DNA from: JABLTI01 sp035528035
GTDB taxonomy: Archaea; Asgardarchaeota; Heimdallarchaeia; JABLTI01
Reading direction: 5' to 3'
Length of the DNA stretch: 64,000 nt
Assembly (NCBI GenBank): GCA_035528035.1
Contig: DATKZI010000008.1
Span: forward strand, 1-64,000
Shown: positions 1-8,441 of the stretch, piece by piece
Position numbering within the stretch: the stretch's first letter is position 1
How the letters are laid out: every line of letters starts with the position of its first letter
The notes under the pieces: generated by a model
The model's database searches: none
What the model was told of the DNA's origin: nothing
Seen by the model: the letters and a program-made list of their open reading frames with translations, nothing else
Made by a program: the position numbers and the translations under genes

Positions 1-113
1 TTTAATAATCTGATAGCACGTGGGGCTCTTTTATATCTGGTTGAGAGCTTTAGCTTGGGGTAGAAGGGAATAGTGTAAATTCTTTCTTCAACAATTTCTT
101 CATCAGTGCTCAT
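1..113 (-). CDS. rpl31e: Ribosomal protein L31e, N-terminal part (cut by window edge)
   Basis: Large-subunit ribosomal protein found in archaea and eukaryotes, near the tunnel exit. Reading the minus strand from an ATG at 113 gives about 37 residues that match the L31e start: an acidic N-terminus, then ERIYTIPFY and YKRAPRAIR, corresponding to the family's ERxYTIPL and RAxRAIR motifs. The rest lies beyond the left edge. It follows L39e by 36 nt, the usual archaeal L39e-L31e order, so it is probably the last or a late gene of the S19e-PDCD5-L39e-L31e operon. Too short for a simple ORF search, but the motif match is clear. Confidence 0.9.
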   Translation of the reverse strand, partial: MSTDEEIVEERIYTIPFYPKLKLSTRYKRAPRAIRLL

Positions 114-149
114 TTTTATTCTGCCTCTTATTCACTCTATAATCGTTAT

Positions 150-305
150 TTATACTTTCAAAGTATTTCGTTGCCAATGTCGTTTCTTAGGATGTTGTTT
201 TACTTTTCCTGAAGTTTTCATTACAACCCAAGTTGGCACACCTCTTGTTCGATTGGCAGCTTTGGCCATTCTGAGTTTCTTTCCAAGTGGTTTATTTCTA
301 GCCAT
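150..305 (-). CDS. rpl39e: Ribosomal protein L39e
   Basis: Very small basic protein (51 residues) that lines the ribosome exit tunnel in archaea and eukaryotes. The minus-strand ATG at 305 opens a frame beginning MARNKPLGKKLRMAKA and containing the conserved VPTWVVMKT and the C-terminal HPKKRHWQRNTLKV, which are the family signatures. It has the full expected length and ends in TAA. It sits 21 nt downstream of the PDCD5-like gene and 36 nt upstream of L31e, the standard archaeal arrangement. Confidence 0.95.
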   Translation of the reverse strand: MARNKPLGKKLRMAKAANRTRGVPTWVVMKTSGKVKQHPKKRHWQRNTLKV

Positions 306-326
306 TATTCTTTCCTTCTTTTTTTG

Positions 327-665
327 TTATTTTCGTTTGAATTCTATTGTACTTTCCCTCTTGCCGGATTGGAGCCGTTTTAGGATATCAATTAACTGCT
401 CTTCAGTTAATGGGGAAGTTAAGTTCGCTCGTGAAGCTAAAGATATTAATTGATTTTCCAAACTTTCCGCAAATTCGGGTCTAGCAATTTTAATATTAGC
501 AAGACGATCTCTTGCTTTTGGAGTGAGTATTTGCCTTAAGATCATTGCTTTTTGAGCGTCAACTTCAGCTTTTTGAGCTTCTACTTGTGCTTGATTTTGC
601 GTTTGTGCTTGTATTTCAGCTTCGCGTTTTCTTCTCAATTCTTCTAATTCGCGATCTTCAGACAT
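327..665 (-). CDS. PDCD5-family DNA-binding protein
   Basis: Homologue of eukaryotic PDCD5/TFAR19, a small helical protein that binds double-stranded DNA in archaea; its exact archaeal role is unclear. The protein has 112 residues, with a charged N-terminus (EDRELEELRRKREAEI), a Gln/Ala-rich helix, then the family core around ILTPKARDRLANIKIARPEFA and the C-terminal LTEEQLIDILKRLQ. A GTG three codons upstream is possible, but ATG at 665 is preferred because the protein then begins MSEDRELEEL as relatives do. Between S19e and L39e, a conserved archaeal neighbourhood. Confidence 0.9.
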   Translation of the reverse strand: MSEDRELEELRRKREAEIQAQTQNQAQVEAQKAEVDAQKAMILRQILTPKARDRLANIKIARPEFAESLENQLISLASRANLTSPLTEEQLIDILKRLQSGKRESTIEFKRK

Positions 666-695
666 AGTAATCACATTATTAGTACCTATACTTGT

Positions 696-1136
696 CTAAT
701 ACTTTTTGAGTTCTGGATATTTCTCTTTAATGATATTTGTTGAGAGTTTATCTACAACAGATTTTCCTTTTGGCGAAATTAAGCGCCCAAAATGAGATGA
801 TGATATTAAACCTTCAGATTCTAGTTGTTGGAGAGCTTTTCGTATAATTGCACCACCAGCACGGCTGAATCTTTCCGGACCACTATTACCATGTTTAATT
901 CCACCATATTCTTTTCGAAGGTGACCAATTCCAATTGGACCTTTTACGTATATTTTTCTCAACAAAGATGCACAACGGACGTACCACCAATCAGGATTCT
1001 GTGGAGCGCGTTGTTTGAATGAACCAGTCTTGACATAACTAGACCATTCAGGTGGAGAAATTTTATTAGACTTCTTTAGTTCAGCTGAAAGAGCTGTGAT
1101 TAAATCCTCTGCAGGAACATCGTAAACCGTTGGCAT
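696..1136 (-). CDS. rps19e: Ribosomal protein S19e
   Basis: Small-subunit ribosomal protein of archaea and eukaryotes, needed in eukaryotes for 18S rRNA maturation. The 146-residue product has the diagnostic start (VYDVPAEDLI), the central NPDWWYVRCASLLRKIY, GPIGIGHLRKEYGG and the wHTH-like ALQQLESEGLI near the C-terminus. Length is normal. It is the first gene of the minus-strand ribosomal cluster, 31 nt before the PDCD5 gene. An AT-rich TATA-like stretch near 1198-1212 could be its promoter. Confidence 0.96.
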   Translation of the reverse strand: MPTVYDVPAEDLITALSAELKKSNKISPPEWSSYVKTGSFKQRAPQNPDWWYVRCASLLRKIYVKGPIGIGHLRKEYGGIKHGNSGPERFSRAGGAIIRKALQQLESEGLISSSHFGRLISPKGKSVVDKLSTNIIKEKYPELKKY

Positions 1137-1310
1137 GGTTTTACCCTACTTTAATTTTATTATTTTTACAATAAGAGGTGTAAGATGAATAGCTTGCATT
1201 TATATTTTTATCTCTAGATATTCAAATCCTCTTAGAACGTTCTGCGTTCTGAATGTTCAAGATTTTTAATCTTTCGTTACCTTTTGGTTTTTCTCTTCTC
1301 TTTATATAGC

Positions 1311-1318
1311 TTTGTGTA
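1311..1318 (+). promoter_or_regulatory. Candidate TATA box for rnp4
   Basis: TTTATATA lies about 105 nt upstream of the rnp4 start in the 285-bp gap between divergent S19e and rnp4. It matches the archaeal TATA consensus, and a pyrimidine-rich stretch precedes it. The rest of the gap holds no gene I can support; it contains two nGAAnnTTCn motifs at 1235-1258 (see findings). Confidence 0.4.
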
Positions 1319-1421
1319 ATTTACATCTATTTATTTTACGATTATCTTTTTTATTTAGTAACAATATTTAATATATCATCTTAAAAGTAGCTTCTTAACA
1401 GATAATTTCGAGGATGTTTTT

Positions 1422-1739
1422 TTGAGTCGAAGAAAAAATGAGACTAAAAAGTTGGAACAGATTGCTTTAGAGCGCATTACTATTTTGCTAACTCGTGCTG
1501 ATGCAATCTATAGTAATGATCCTGTATTAGCTCAAAGATATGGTGAATTGGCTCGAAAAATTGCTATGAAAGCAAGAATACCTATACCAACTCAGTGGCA
1601 ATTAAGATTTTGTAATAAATGCAAAAAATTCCTTTATCCAGGGACTACTGCTCATGTTCGAGTTAAACCTGGGAAACCTTCTCGAGTAATTTATTATTGT
1701 GATATCTGTAAAGAAGGAAAGAAAATCAAGATGATTTGA
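1422..1739 (+). CDS. rnp4: RNase P protein component 4 (Rpp21/Rpr2 family)
   Basis: Zinc-ribbon protein subunit of archaeal RNase P, which removes 5' leaders from pre-tRNAs. The 105-residue product has the long N-terminal helices (EQIALERITILLTRAD), the conserved AQRYGELARKIAMKARI segment, and a zinc ribbon CNKC (about residues 64-67) with CDIC (about 94-97). Length is typical. The start is a TTG about 8 nt after the purine-rich CGAGGA; the nearby ATG at 1413 hits an immediate stop. Encoded alone, followed by a T-rich tract. Confidence 0.92.
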   Translation: MSRRKNETKKLEQIALERITILLTRADAIYSNDPVLAQRYGELARKIAMKARIPIPTQWQLRFCNKCKKFLYPGTTAHVRVKPGKPSRVIYYCDICKEGKKIKMI

Positions 1740-1743
1740 AATT

Positions 1744-1766
1744 ACTTTTTTTTACCCTTTTTTTTA
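1744..1766 (+). terminator. T-rich terminator after rnp4
   Basis: Two long T tracts separated by ACCC begin a few bases after the rnp4 stop. Archaeal RNA polymerase terminates at such T tracts without needing a hairpin. Confidence 0.5.
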
Positions 1767-1866
1767 ACTTGGGTTTTCCTCAATACAAAGGTATTTTAGA
1801 CAACATATAGATATTCTCTATATTTAAGACAAAAATGAATATTGAAGCTTAATTAGCTGATACAAT

Positions 1867-2718
1867 ATGGTGGTAAAAATGATCAATTCTGTTGAAAGCC
1901 GAAAGATAGTGGTTTTAGGCAATCCAGGTGTTGGAAAAACAAGTATCATACAAAGATACGTTCACGATCAATTTGCTAATAGTTATGCTGCTACATTAGG
2001 TTTCAACATTTATACAAGATATATTACCATAGATGAAAAACAAGTTGGATTATCTATTTGGGATGTTGGTGGGCAAGAGGCTTTTAAAAAATTTGCTTTT
2101 AGATATTTACTGGAAGCTGATGCAGCTATTTTTGTCACTGATGTAACTAGTGTTGATAGTATTGAAAGTTTAGCTATTTGGAACGATAAAATTAGTGAAG
2201 TAATTAATCGTAAAATACCCAAAATCGTTCTATTTAATAAAATCGATTTGGAATATGATATGAATGAGATTTCAGATAAAATAGCTCAAAATGAAATACG
2301 AAAAGAGTTTAATGGTATTGTTTTCGCTAGTGCGAAAACAGGCAAAAATATTATTGATATTTTTACTATGATTGCTAAGATGCTCACAGGATGGAGTGAG
2401 GAATTTGGTATTCCTCTAAAACAAAAAGTCTTGTTCAATGGAGCTTTTGATGAAGAAAAATTACCCGTTCTTTTCTTTACCAGTAAAGACTGTCTTTGGT
2501 GTCCAACAGCTTTACATAATCTAATTAGCCTGGGTAGTGAATATCCTATTAATTTGAAAGTCATCAATACAGATCTGGAAGCTGAATTAGCAAAAGAGTA
2601 TGGGATACTTTCTTTACCTACAACAATTATCGGTACGAAAACGATTGTTGGTGAATCCGATAAAAGTTTCTTTAAAGCGATAATCAACGATGAGTATTTA
2701 AAATTAATATCACGTTAA
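1867..2718 (+). CDS. Ras/Rab-like small GTPase fused to a thioredoxin-fold domain
   Basis: Residues 12-175 form a complete Ras-superfamily GTPase: P-loop GNPGVGKTS (18-26), a switch-I threonine near residue 43, WDVGGQE (65-71), NKID (124-127) and ASAK (154-157). Residues about 198-283 form a second domain with strand VLFFTS, CLWC (209-212) and a cis-Pro-like SLPTT, as in thioredoxin/glutaredoxin folds. The glutamine of DxxGQ is present, so GTP hydrolysis is plausible. No prenylation-type C-terminal cysteine is seen. The role of the fusion is unknown; the CxxC domain could make the switch redox-sensitive (inference). The reading frame is continuous, so the fusion is not a frameshift. Start may be ATG 1867 or the fifth-codon ATG at 1879. 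Confidence 0.88.
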   Translation: MVVKMINSVESRKIVVLGNPGVGKTSIIQRYVHDQFANSYAATLGFNIYTRYITIDEKQVGLSIWDVGGQEAFKKFAFRYLLEADAAIFVTDVTSVDSIESLAIWNDKISEVINRKIPKIVLFNKIDLEYDMNEISDKIAQNEIRKEFNGIVFASAKTGKNIIDIFTMIAKMLTGWSEEFGIPLKQKVLFNGAFDEEKLPVLFFTSKDCLWCPTALHNLISLGSEYPINLKVINTDLEAELAKEYGILSLPTTIIGTKTIVGESDKSFFKAIINDEYLKLISR

Positions 2719-2835
2719 TCTTGACTAGTTCTATGAAATAATTATATAGAATTTGAATTTAATAACTAAACTTTTGTTACTAAAATTCAGAATGTTATTA
2801 TAATAGCTGTGAATAAATCAACTGAGGTAAAGATA

Positions 2836-3612
2836 ATGAAAATTCAAGAAGGTGATTATGTCTTAATTTCAGCATCTGCTGAGAAAAAATGGATGGTGAA
2901 AATTGAAAAGGACAAAGAATTTCACACCCATAGAGGTTCAATTTCGTTAAATGATTTAATTGGCATGGAATTTGGCTCAGGTATAACTAATAATAAAGAC
3001 GCTACCTTCTTTCTTTGGAAACCATTCCCTAATGATTATTTAGACGCTATCACTCACTCTACTCAAGTAATCTATCAAACTGATATTGCTCAGATTATTT
3101 TCTCAGCAGGTATTTGTAGTGGTTCTCGAATAATTGAAGCCGGTACTGGAAGTGGGGCATTAACATCTGTTATGGCTAGATATGTCCAACCAACGGGAAA
3201 AATTTACTCATATGATTGGAAGGAAGCTCATCAACAAGTTGCTAGAAAAAATATCGAAAAATTAGGATTTTCAGACTTTGTTGAGTTTAAAATTCGAGAT
3301 GCTGTAGAAGGTTTTGATGAAACAGATATTGATGCAGTGGTTTTAGATTTACCAAATCCTTGGGATATCATTGTTCCTGCACGTAAAGCGCTTATGGGTG
3401 GCGGAGTATTGATTGTTTTTGTTCCTACATTTACACAAGTCGATCAAGCAATTACAGCTATGGTTGAGAATAATTTTTACCAGATAGAAGCTTTTGAGGT
3501 TATCAGACGAGATTTAACAACAAAGATTGGTGCAATAAGACCAGTTACAAGAATGGTAGGATTCACAGCATTTCTAATTACTGGAAGAAAAGGTTTCACA
3601 GAGAAAAAATAA
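2836..3612 (+). CDS. trmI: tRNA (adenine-N1)-methyltransferase, TrmI/Trm61 family
   Basis: SAM-dependent enzyme that methylates N1 of adenines in the T-loop (A57/A58) of tRNA, acting as a homotetramer in archaea. About 258 residues: a small N-terminal beta domain, then a Rossmann methyltransferase with motif I EAGTGSGALT, acidic YSYDW after the second strand, and the catalytic-region VVLDLPNPWD. C-terminal IRPVTRMVGFTAF is typical of the family. A GTG at 2809 would add nine residues; the ATG at 2836 is preferred because GAGGT lies 10-14 nt upstream and relatives start with a short basic stretch before EGDYVL. Confidence 0.93.
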   Translation: MKIQEGDYVLISASAEKKWMVKIEKDKEFHTHRGSISLNDLIGMEFGSGITNNKDATFFLWKPFPNDYLDAITHSTQVIYQTDIAQIIFSAGICSGSRIIEAGTGSGALTSVMARYVQPTGKIYSYDWKEAHQQVARKNIEKLGFSDFVEFKIRDAVEGFDETDIDAVVLDLPNPWDIIVPARKALMGGGVLIVFVPTFTQVDQAITAMVENNFYQIEAFEVIRRDLTTKIGAIRPVTRMVGFTAFLITGRKGFTEKK

Positions 3613-3681
3613 TCAAATATAAGTTCTAAATGTGTGAAATAAACGAAAAGATTTAAGTTAAAAGTTTTTTATTTTGCATTC

Positions 3682-5112
3682 ATGAAGCTTCCAGATAAAG
3701 AAAAAGAGTTTTTGCAATGGTATACCACTGTTGTTGAATATGCTGAAATAGTTGACAAGAGATCTCCCGTGAAAGGAGCTAATGTTATTATGCCTTATGG
3801 GTATTCTATTTGGGAATCTATTGTAGCAAAACTTGATTCTGAACTAAAAATAACAGGTCATAAAAATGCATATTTTCCACTTTTTATACCTGAGGATTAT
3901 CTACAACGCGAAGCAGAACATTTCAAAGGATTTATCCCAGAAGTTGCTTGGGTGACTCATGCAGGGGATAAACCACTTGAGAGAAGATTAGCTCTTCGTC
4001 CAACTTCTGAAACAATCATGTATGATATGTTTCACTTATGGATACGTAGTCATGCTGATCTTCCTTTTAAAATCAATCAATTTTGTAATATAATTCGATT
4101 TGATACGAAGGACACCAAACCATTATTACGTGATCGAGAATTTTTATGGTCTGAGGGGCACACTTGTCATGCTACTGCAGAAGAAGCAGAAGGACAAGTT
4201 AAAGAATCTATGAAAATTTACGAAGCTGTTTACAAGCTCAGCTGTATGTCTTTTCTAATTCTTAGACGACCAAAACACGACACTTTTGCAGGGGCAGTTT
4301 ACTCTATTGCTTATGATTCTCCATTACCTGATGGTCGAACCTTACAAATAGGAACAACTCATAATCTTGGTCAGGGATTTAGCAAAGCATTTGATATAAC
4401 ATTTCAAGATAAAGATAAAACGAACAAACATGTTTACCAAACTTGTTATGGTTTATCAACTCGATTAATTGCTGCCATTGTTGGTTTACATGGGGATAAT
4501 CAAGGTTTAATTATTCCTCCCTTTATAGCACCAATTCAAATTATTATTATACCAATTTACAAGAAAGAAAACGCTGAACACGTTATTGGCGAAAGTGAGA
4601 AGATCCTAAAGATTTTAACAAAAGCTGGTCTTAAGGTTGAACTCGATAAACGTGAAGGATATACACCGGGTTGGAAATTCAATGAATGGGAAGTTAGAGG
4701 TGTACCAATAAGATTAGAACTTGGACCTAGAGATATTGAAAATAATCAAGTTGTTATGGTTCGAAGGGATACTGGTGAAAAGATAACTATCCCTGTTAAA
4801 GACGCAGCTTCGGAAGCAAAGAAAATCTTAAAGGAAATTCAAATCTTTTTACAACAAAAAGCAGACAAACTACTAGCTGATAGTATCAGTTATCCTAAAA
4901 CATACCAAGAATTAATCGAAATCCAAAGTACCAAACGAGGATTCAGTCGAGCTAATTGGTGTGGTGATATAGCTTGTGCTGATAAAGTAAAAAATGATAC
5001 TGGTGCAGATATTCGTGGAACGAGGGAAGATATTAAGGAAAAACCAGATGGTAAATGTCTAATTTGTGGTAATGAAGCAAAAGCAGTAGTTTACATTTCT
5101 TCAGCCTATTAG
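3682..5112 (+). CDS. proS: Prolyl-tRNA synthetase, archaeal/eukaryal type
   Basis: Class II aminoacyl-tRNA synthetase that charges tRNA-Pro. The 476-residue length is that of the short archaeal-type enzyme, which lacks the bacterial editing insertion. Visible are motif 2 elements RPTSETIMYDMF (from about residue 106) and RDREFLWSEGHT, motif 3 with GLSTRLIAAIVG, an anticodon-binding domain (about 285-385; GPRDIENNQVV) and the C-terminal zinc domain with CGDIAC and CLICG ending in the conserved Tyr. The window also carries a tRNA-Pro gene at 34.5 kb. Confidence 0.97.
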   Translation: MKLPDKEKEFLQWYTTVVEYAEIVDKRSPVKGANVIMPYGYSIWESIVAKLDSELKITGHKNAYFPLFIPEDYLQREAEHFKGFIPEVAWVTHAGDKPLERRLALRPTSETIMYDMFHLWIRSHADLPFKINQFCNIIRFDTKDTKPLLRDREFLWSEGHTCHATAEEAEGQVKESMKIYEAVYKLSCMSFLILRRPKHDTFAGAVYSIAYDSPLPDGRTLQIGTTHNLGQGFSKAFDITFQDKDKTNKHVYQTCYGLSTRLIAAIVGLHGDNQGLIIPPFIAPIQIIIIPIYKKENAEHVIGESEKILKILTKAGLKVELDKREGYTPGWKFNEWEVRGVPIRLELGPRDIENNQVVMVRRDTGEKITIPVKDAASEAKKILKEIQIFLQQKADKLLADSISYPKTYQELIEIQSTKRGFSRANWCGDIACADKVKNDTGADIRGTREDIKEKPDGKCLICGNEAKAVVYISSAY

Positions 5113-5114
5113 AC

Positions 5115-5132
5115 GTTTTTCTTCTTTTTTTC
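5115..5132 (+). terminator. T-rich terminator after proS
   Basis: Pyrimidine/T-rich run starting 3 nt after the proS stop codon, of the kind that ends archaeal transcripts. Confidence 0.45.
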
Positions 5133-5192
5133 TCATAAAGTAATATATATTAACATTCAGACACAAAATAGCTTAATTAATTGTATTTATTT

Positions 5193-5621
5193 ATGGAAAG
5201 TGTAATTATGCCTGAAAGCCCTGAAATACAAAAAAAGATGTATAATATTCTTCGAGAAATCGGTGAATATACAGATCTTGAAGCATTAGCAGTTGTTAAT
5301 CGTGAAGGATTAAAAGTATCCTTCTTCGCAAGGAAAGGAGCTGACCCTGATTTACTTTCAGCCATATCCGCAGCAATACTTTCTACAGGAGAACAGGCTG
5401 TATCGATGAACGAACATGGAGAGTTACTAGAAGTTCTAGTAAGAGGGGAAAAAGGATTTACTATCCTTACAAGTGCTGGTGACTACATAATTATCGGTTC
5501 CTCTTTAGAATTAAATTCGATGGGTTTGACCATAAGAATTTTGAGGAAATATGCTAACAAGATACAAAAAATTATTTGCGGTAATTGTGATGAAGATATC
5601 GGTCCAATACAATTAGATTAA
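5193..5621 (+). CDS. Roadblock/LC7 domain protein
   Basis: About 142 residues. A helix (IQKKMYNILREIGEY) leads into the Roadblock fold: VVNREGLKVSFFAR, ISAAILSTGEQAV, LLEVLVRGEKGFTILTSAG and YIIIGSSLELNSMGL. In bacteria the related MglB is a GAP for MglA; in eukaryotes the fold is in dynein light chains and Ragulator. An NCDEDIGPIQ tail follows the domain. It lies 30 nt before a longin-like gene and probably shares its transcript, suggesting a two-component GTPase regulator (inference). Starts at ATG 5193 or 5208 are both possible; the TTG at 5181 is less likely. Confidence 0.85.
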   Translation: MESVIMPESPEIQKKMYNILREIGEYTDLEALAVVNREGLKVSFFARKGADPDLLSAISAAILSTGEQAVSMNEHGELLEVLVRGEKGFTILTSAGDYIIIGSSLELNSMGLTIRILRKYANKIQKIICGNCDEDIGPIQLD

Positions 5622-5651
5622 ACGCAACAAATTAGATGAATGGTATGATAA

Positions 5652-6926
5652 ATGACGATTCCCTTTGAACTTCAAATGATTCATAAACAATCAGGTGTGC
5701 AACTATTTTCTCATCGTTTTATAGAAGATATTAATTTAGATCCTACCCTTATTTCAGGTTTTGTTTCAGCAGTAATTACTTTTGCCGAAGAGCTAAAACC
5801 ATCGGAAGGCAAAGAAATGGTCAAATATATTGATCGGGGGGATTTCATTCTACAAGTTGAACCTGGAAATCAAGTCATTGGTTTGCTCATTCTGAGTAGT
5901 AAAGATTATTCTTTCAAAGAAAAATTAAAATTGCTAGTTGTTGAATTTGAACGAAAATATCATACAGAAATCGCTAATTTTACTGGTTTACAAACCTGCT
6001 ATGTTGATTTTGAGGAACTGGTAAAACAATTGATCTCAAAAAAACCATTAAGTCCATATCATATACCAAAACTTACTACTTCGGATCGTGGTCCTCAAAA
6101 ATTGGATGATATTAAATGGGCGATTTTAACACGAATTAATGGACAGGATGATATCAATGCTATTAGTGAGGAACTTGAATTAAGTGTGGAAGTAGTTCAA
6201 AGTATAATAGCTTATTTTGAAGAAATTGGCATAGTAAAAACTCAGTTTAAAATTAATGATAATACTGTTTTCGAACTTACAAAGAAAGGTTTAACAGCAA
6301 TCGAAGTGGGATCTGAACAATATAATGAGACAATTACTTATGCTGGAGAATATGCTGCTCGAGTACTAGGAGAAATTGGGAGTCAAAGAACTCTTATAGA
6401 TATAAAGAAAAAAATTGCTATAGATAAAGAAGAATTAGACGATTTAATTGAACGATTAGTTTCAGAACGGTATTTGGAAATTTTACCTCAATGGAAATTG
6501 GTACTAGACAAAAAAGATTTTCAATATACACGTTCGCTTGAGTTTATAGATGACCTTTTTCAATTAATTTATGATGAGGTAGATAATTGGTTAGGAATTC
6601 GCGAACTTGAACGTCTGAAACGTGATACCTTTGCTTTAATGATCATTAAAGATGAATCATTAGCAAGACTCATCAGTGATCAAAAAGATTATTTGATTGA
6701 TCAAAATAATTTGCGAAAACTGCTCAGTCAAACCAGTGATTTTGATGTAATATTAAACCAATTAGAAAAAGTGTTTAAAATTTTACGACAAAATATTGAA
6801 AGAGAAATAGGCACAAATCTAACCAAAGACATTCTGAAAAAAGTTCGACGAAGATTAGAAGATGTTTATACCGAATTACTTGAACAACAAACTGAGCTTA
6901 TTAAAATGCTTAATTGGTTTTCATAA
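5652..6926 (+). CDS. Longin-like/winged-helix protein with C-terminal helical domain
   Basis: I do not recognise a characterised orthologue. The N-terminal 110 residues (FELQMIHKQSGVQLFSHRF, then DFILQVEPGNQVIGLLILSS) have the alternation of strands and helices of a longin/Roadblock-type fold as in Mon1-Ccz1 or SNARE N-termini. Residues about 150-205 look like a winged helix (ILTRINGQDDINAISEEL, then VVQSIIAYFEEIGIV), and residues about 225-285 like a second one. The last 130 residues are strongly helical and charged, possibly coiled coil. It follows the Roadblock gene by 30 nt, which supports a GTPase-regulator role, but function is unproven. Confidence 0.65.
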   Translation: MTIPFELQMIHKQSGVQLFSHRFIEDINLDPTLISGFVSAVITFAEELKPSEGKEMVKYIDRGDFILQVEPGNQVIGLLILSSKDYSFKEKLKLLVVEFERKYHTEIANFTGLQTCYVDFEELVKQLISKKPLSPYHIPKLTTSDRGPQKLDDIKWAILTRINGQDDINAISEELELSVEVVQSIIAYFEEIGIVKTQFKINDNTVFELTKKGLTAIEVGSEQYNETITYAGEYAARVLGEIGSQRTLIDIKKKIAIDKEELDDLIERLVSERYLEILPQWKLVLDKKDFQYTRSLEFIDDLFQLIYDEVDNWLGIRELERLKRDTFALMIIKDESLARLISDQKDYLIDQNNLRKLLSQTSDFDVILNQLEKVFKILRQNIEREIGTNLTKDILKKVRRRLEDVYTELLEQQTELIKMLNWFS

Positions 6927-6940
6927 AAAAATAGAGAAAT

Positions 6941-6964
6941 TATTGGCAAATTGATTTGCCAATA
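6941..6964 (-). terminator. Perfect hairpin between convergent genes
   Basis: TATTGGCAAAT (6941-6951) and ATTTGCCAATA (6954-6964) are exact reverse complements with a 2-nt centre. On the minus strand the hairpin follows the aminotransferase stop codon and is itself followed by a T-rich stretch (AATTTCTCTATTTTTTTA), the layout of an intrinsic-like terminator. It could also shield the 3' end of the plus-strand gene. Confidence 0.6.
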
Positions 6965-6975
6965 GCATCATTCAA

Positions 6976-8169
6976 TTATACTGTTTTCATGAATCTTTCA
7001 AGACGATTCATAGCTTCTTCGATTAATTCTTCTGGGGAGAGGAATACTAATCTAAAGTAACCATCACCAAATTCTTTACCAAAACCACTACCAAAAACAC
7101 CTACTACACCCTCCTCTCTCAAGAGAGCAAGGATGAATTCTTTATCATTTTTGTATTTACCAAGATTTTCAATCTTTGGGAAAACATAGAAAGCAGCTTC
7201 TGGTTTTTGAGCAGAAATACCATCAATTTCATTCAAACGTTTGTAGATAAGATCTCGTCGTGATTGTAGTTTAGCAACAGTGCCTTTAATATGATCCTGT
7301 GGGCCCTTTAATGCTTCAACACAACCATATTGGGCGGGGGTATTTACACAGAGTCGTAATCTTCCTAATTTAATTATTCCATTATAGATATCTCTAATTT
7401 TGTCTTCTGGGTCTTGAATATAACAATAACCCACACGCCAACCAGGCATTAAATAGACTTTGGAAAAACCATTCATCATAAATAATGGAACATCTTTTGC
7501 TACAGATGGCATCCCAATAAATTCTTGATCCATAGTTAAGCGATCATAAATTTCGTCAGAAATTATTGGTAAGTCAAATTCACCAGCAATATCAACTATA
7601 TGTTTCAATTCTTTTTCCCTGTAGACTGCACCTGTAGGATTATTGGGATTGATAACTAATATTGCCTTTGTTTTTTCAGTTATTTTACTCCTAATATCTT
7701 CCTCATCTGGTTGCCAGTTATCATCACTGACAGTTCTATAAGCAATTCCTTTAGATTCGTAAAACTTTGGAAAAGCAGAATAAGAAGGATAGGAAGGTCC
7801 AGGTATCAAAATTTCATCGCCTGGATGTAATAGTGAACCAAAAAGAAACATAATTCCTTCTGAAATACCTGCAGTTACATGCACATCCTCTATTGAAATG
7901 TTTTTTGCGCCATTTATTTTCATTTCTTTTTCAACAATTGCTTCTCGTAAAGGAACAATACCTTGTGATTCTGAATAGAAGCTTTTGTTTTCATTTACTG
8001 CTTTAATTAATGCATCAACAATATTTCGTGGTGTTTCAAAATCAAATTTATTTGGATCCCCGATATTTAGCCATATTAAATCTTTTCCTAAATCGGCTTG
8101 TTTTCTTGCTTCCGCACTTATATCTCTAATAGCATATTCCAAATGTTGGACTCTTGGTGCTTGCTTCAA
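6976..8169 (-). CDS. Class I aminotransferase (alanine/aspartate family)
   Basis: PLP-dependent fold-type I aminotransferase of 397 residues. Seen are LNIGDPNKFDF near the N-terminus, the Tyr of YSESQGIVPLREAI, the NPNNPTGAVY loop, ISDEIYDRL, and the PLP-lysine region NGFSKVYLMPGWRVGY; the C-terminal FRLVFLSPEE carries the substrate-carboxylate arginine. This pattern is closest to archaeal alanine/aspartate aminotransferases, but the preferred amino acid cannot be read from sequence. Monocistronic on the minus strand, with a 272-bp gap to subunit E and a hairpin at its 3' end. Confidence 0.9.
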   Translation of the reverse strand: MKQAPRVQHLEYAIRDISAEARKQADLGKDLIWLNIGDPNKFDFETPRNIVDALIKAVNENKSFYSESQGIVPLREAIVEKEMKINGAKNISIEDVHVTAGISEGIMFLFGSLLHPGDEILIPGPSYPSYSAFPKFYESKGIAYRTVSDDNWQPDEEDIRSKITEKTKAILVINPNNPTGAVYREKELKHIVDIAGEFDLPIISDEIYDRLTMDQEFIGMPSVAKDVPLFMMNGFSKVYLMPGWRVGYCYIQDPEDKIRDIYNGIIKLGRLRLCVNTPAQYGCVEALKGPQDHIKGTVAKLQSRRDLIYKRLNEIDGISAQKPEAAFYVFPKIENLGKYKNDKEFILALLREEGVVGVFGSGFGKEFGDGYFRLVFLSPEELIEEAMNRLERFMKTV

Positions 8170-8441
8170 TTTTACTTATCTCCATTGTTAGTACATTTTT
8201 TTAGTGATTCTATTTTTATTATGAAACGTGAAAGATTGTTATTCTTTAAATATAAACTCTATGTCCCATTAGCTGAATTGGTTATTCTAATAGTTTTTTT
8301 GTACTATTTTCCTTTTTAATATTTTAATCTTACAAAAAATATCCAAAATTATCACTCTTTTTTGAAGTTAATGTCAAAATATTTTTATTAGTATGAACAT
8401 TTTTTGAATCTACTCGCTGGTACTTAAAGGTGAGATTAAGA

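Noticed and set aside
106..453. Plus-strand 115-residue ORF at the left end
   Set aside because: It runs antisense over L39e and the PDCD5 gene, which match known families; no ribosome-binding site or recognisable product.
8098..8319. Plus-strand ORF over the aminotransferase start and the following gap
   Set aside because: It overlaps the start of a clear gene, is rich in Phe/Leu/Ile as expected from AT-rich noncoding DNA, and has no start signal.
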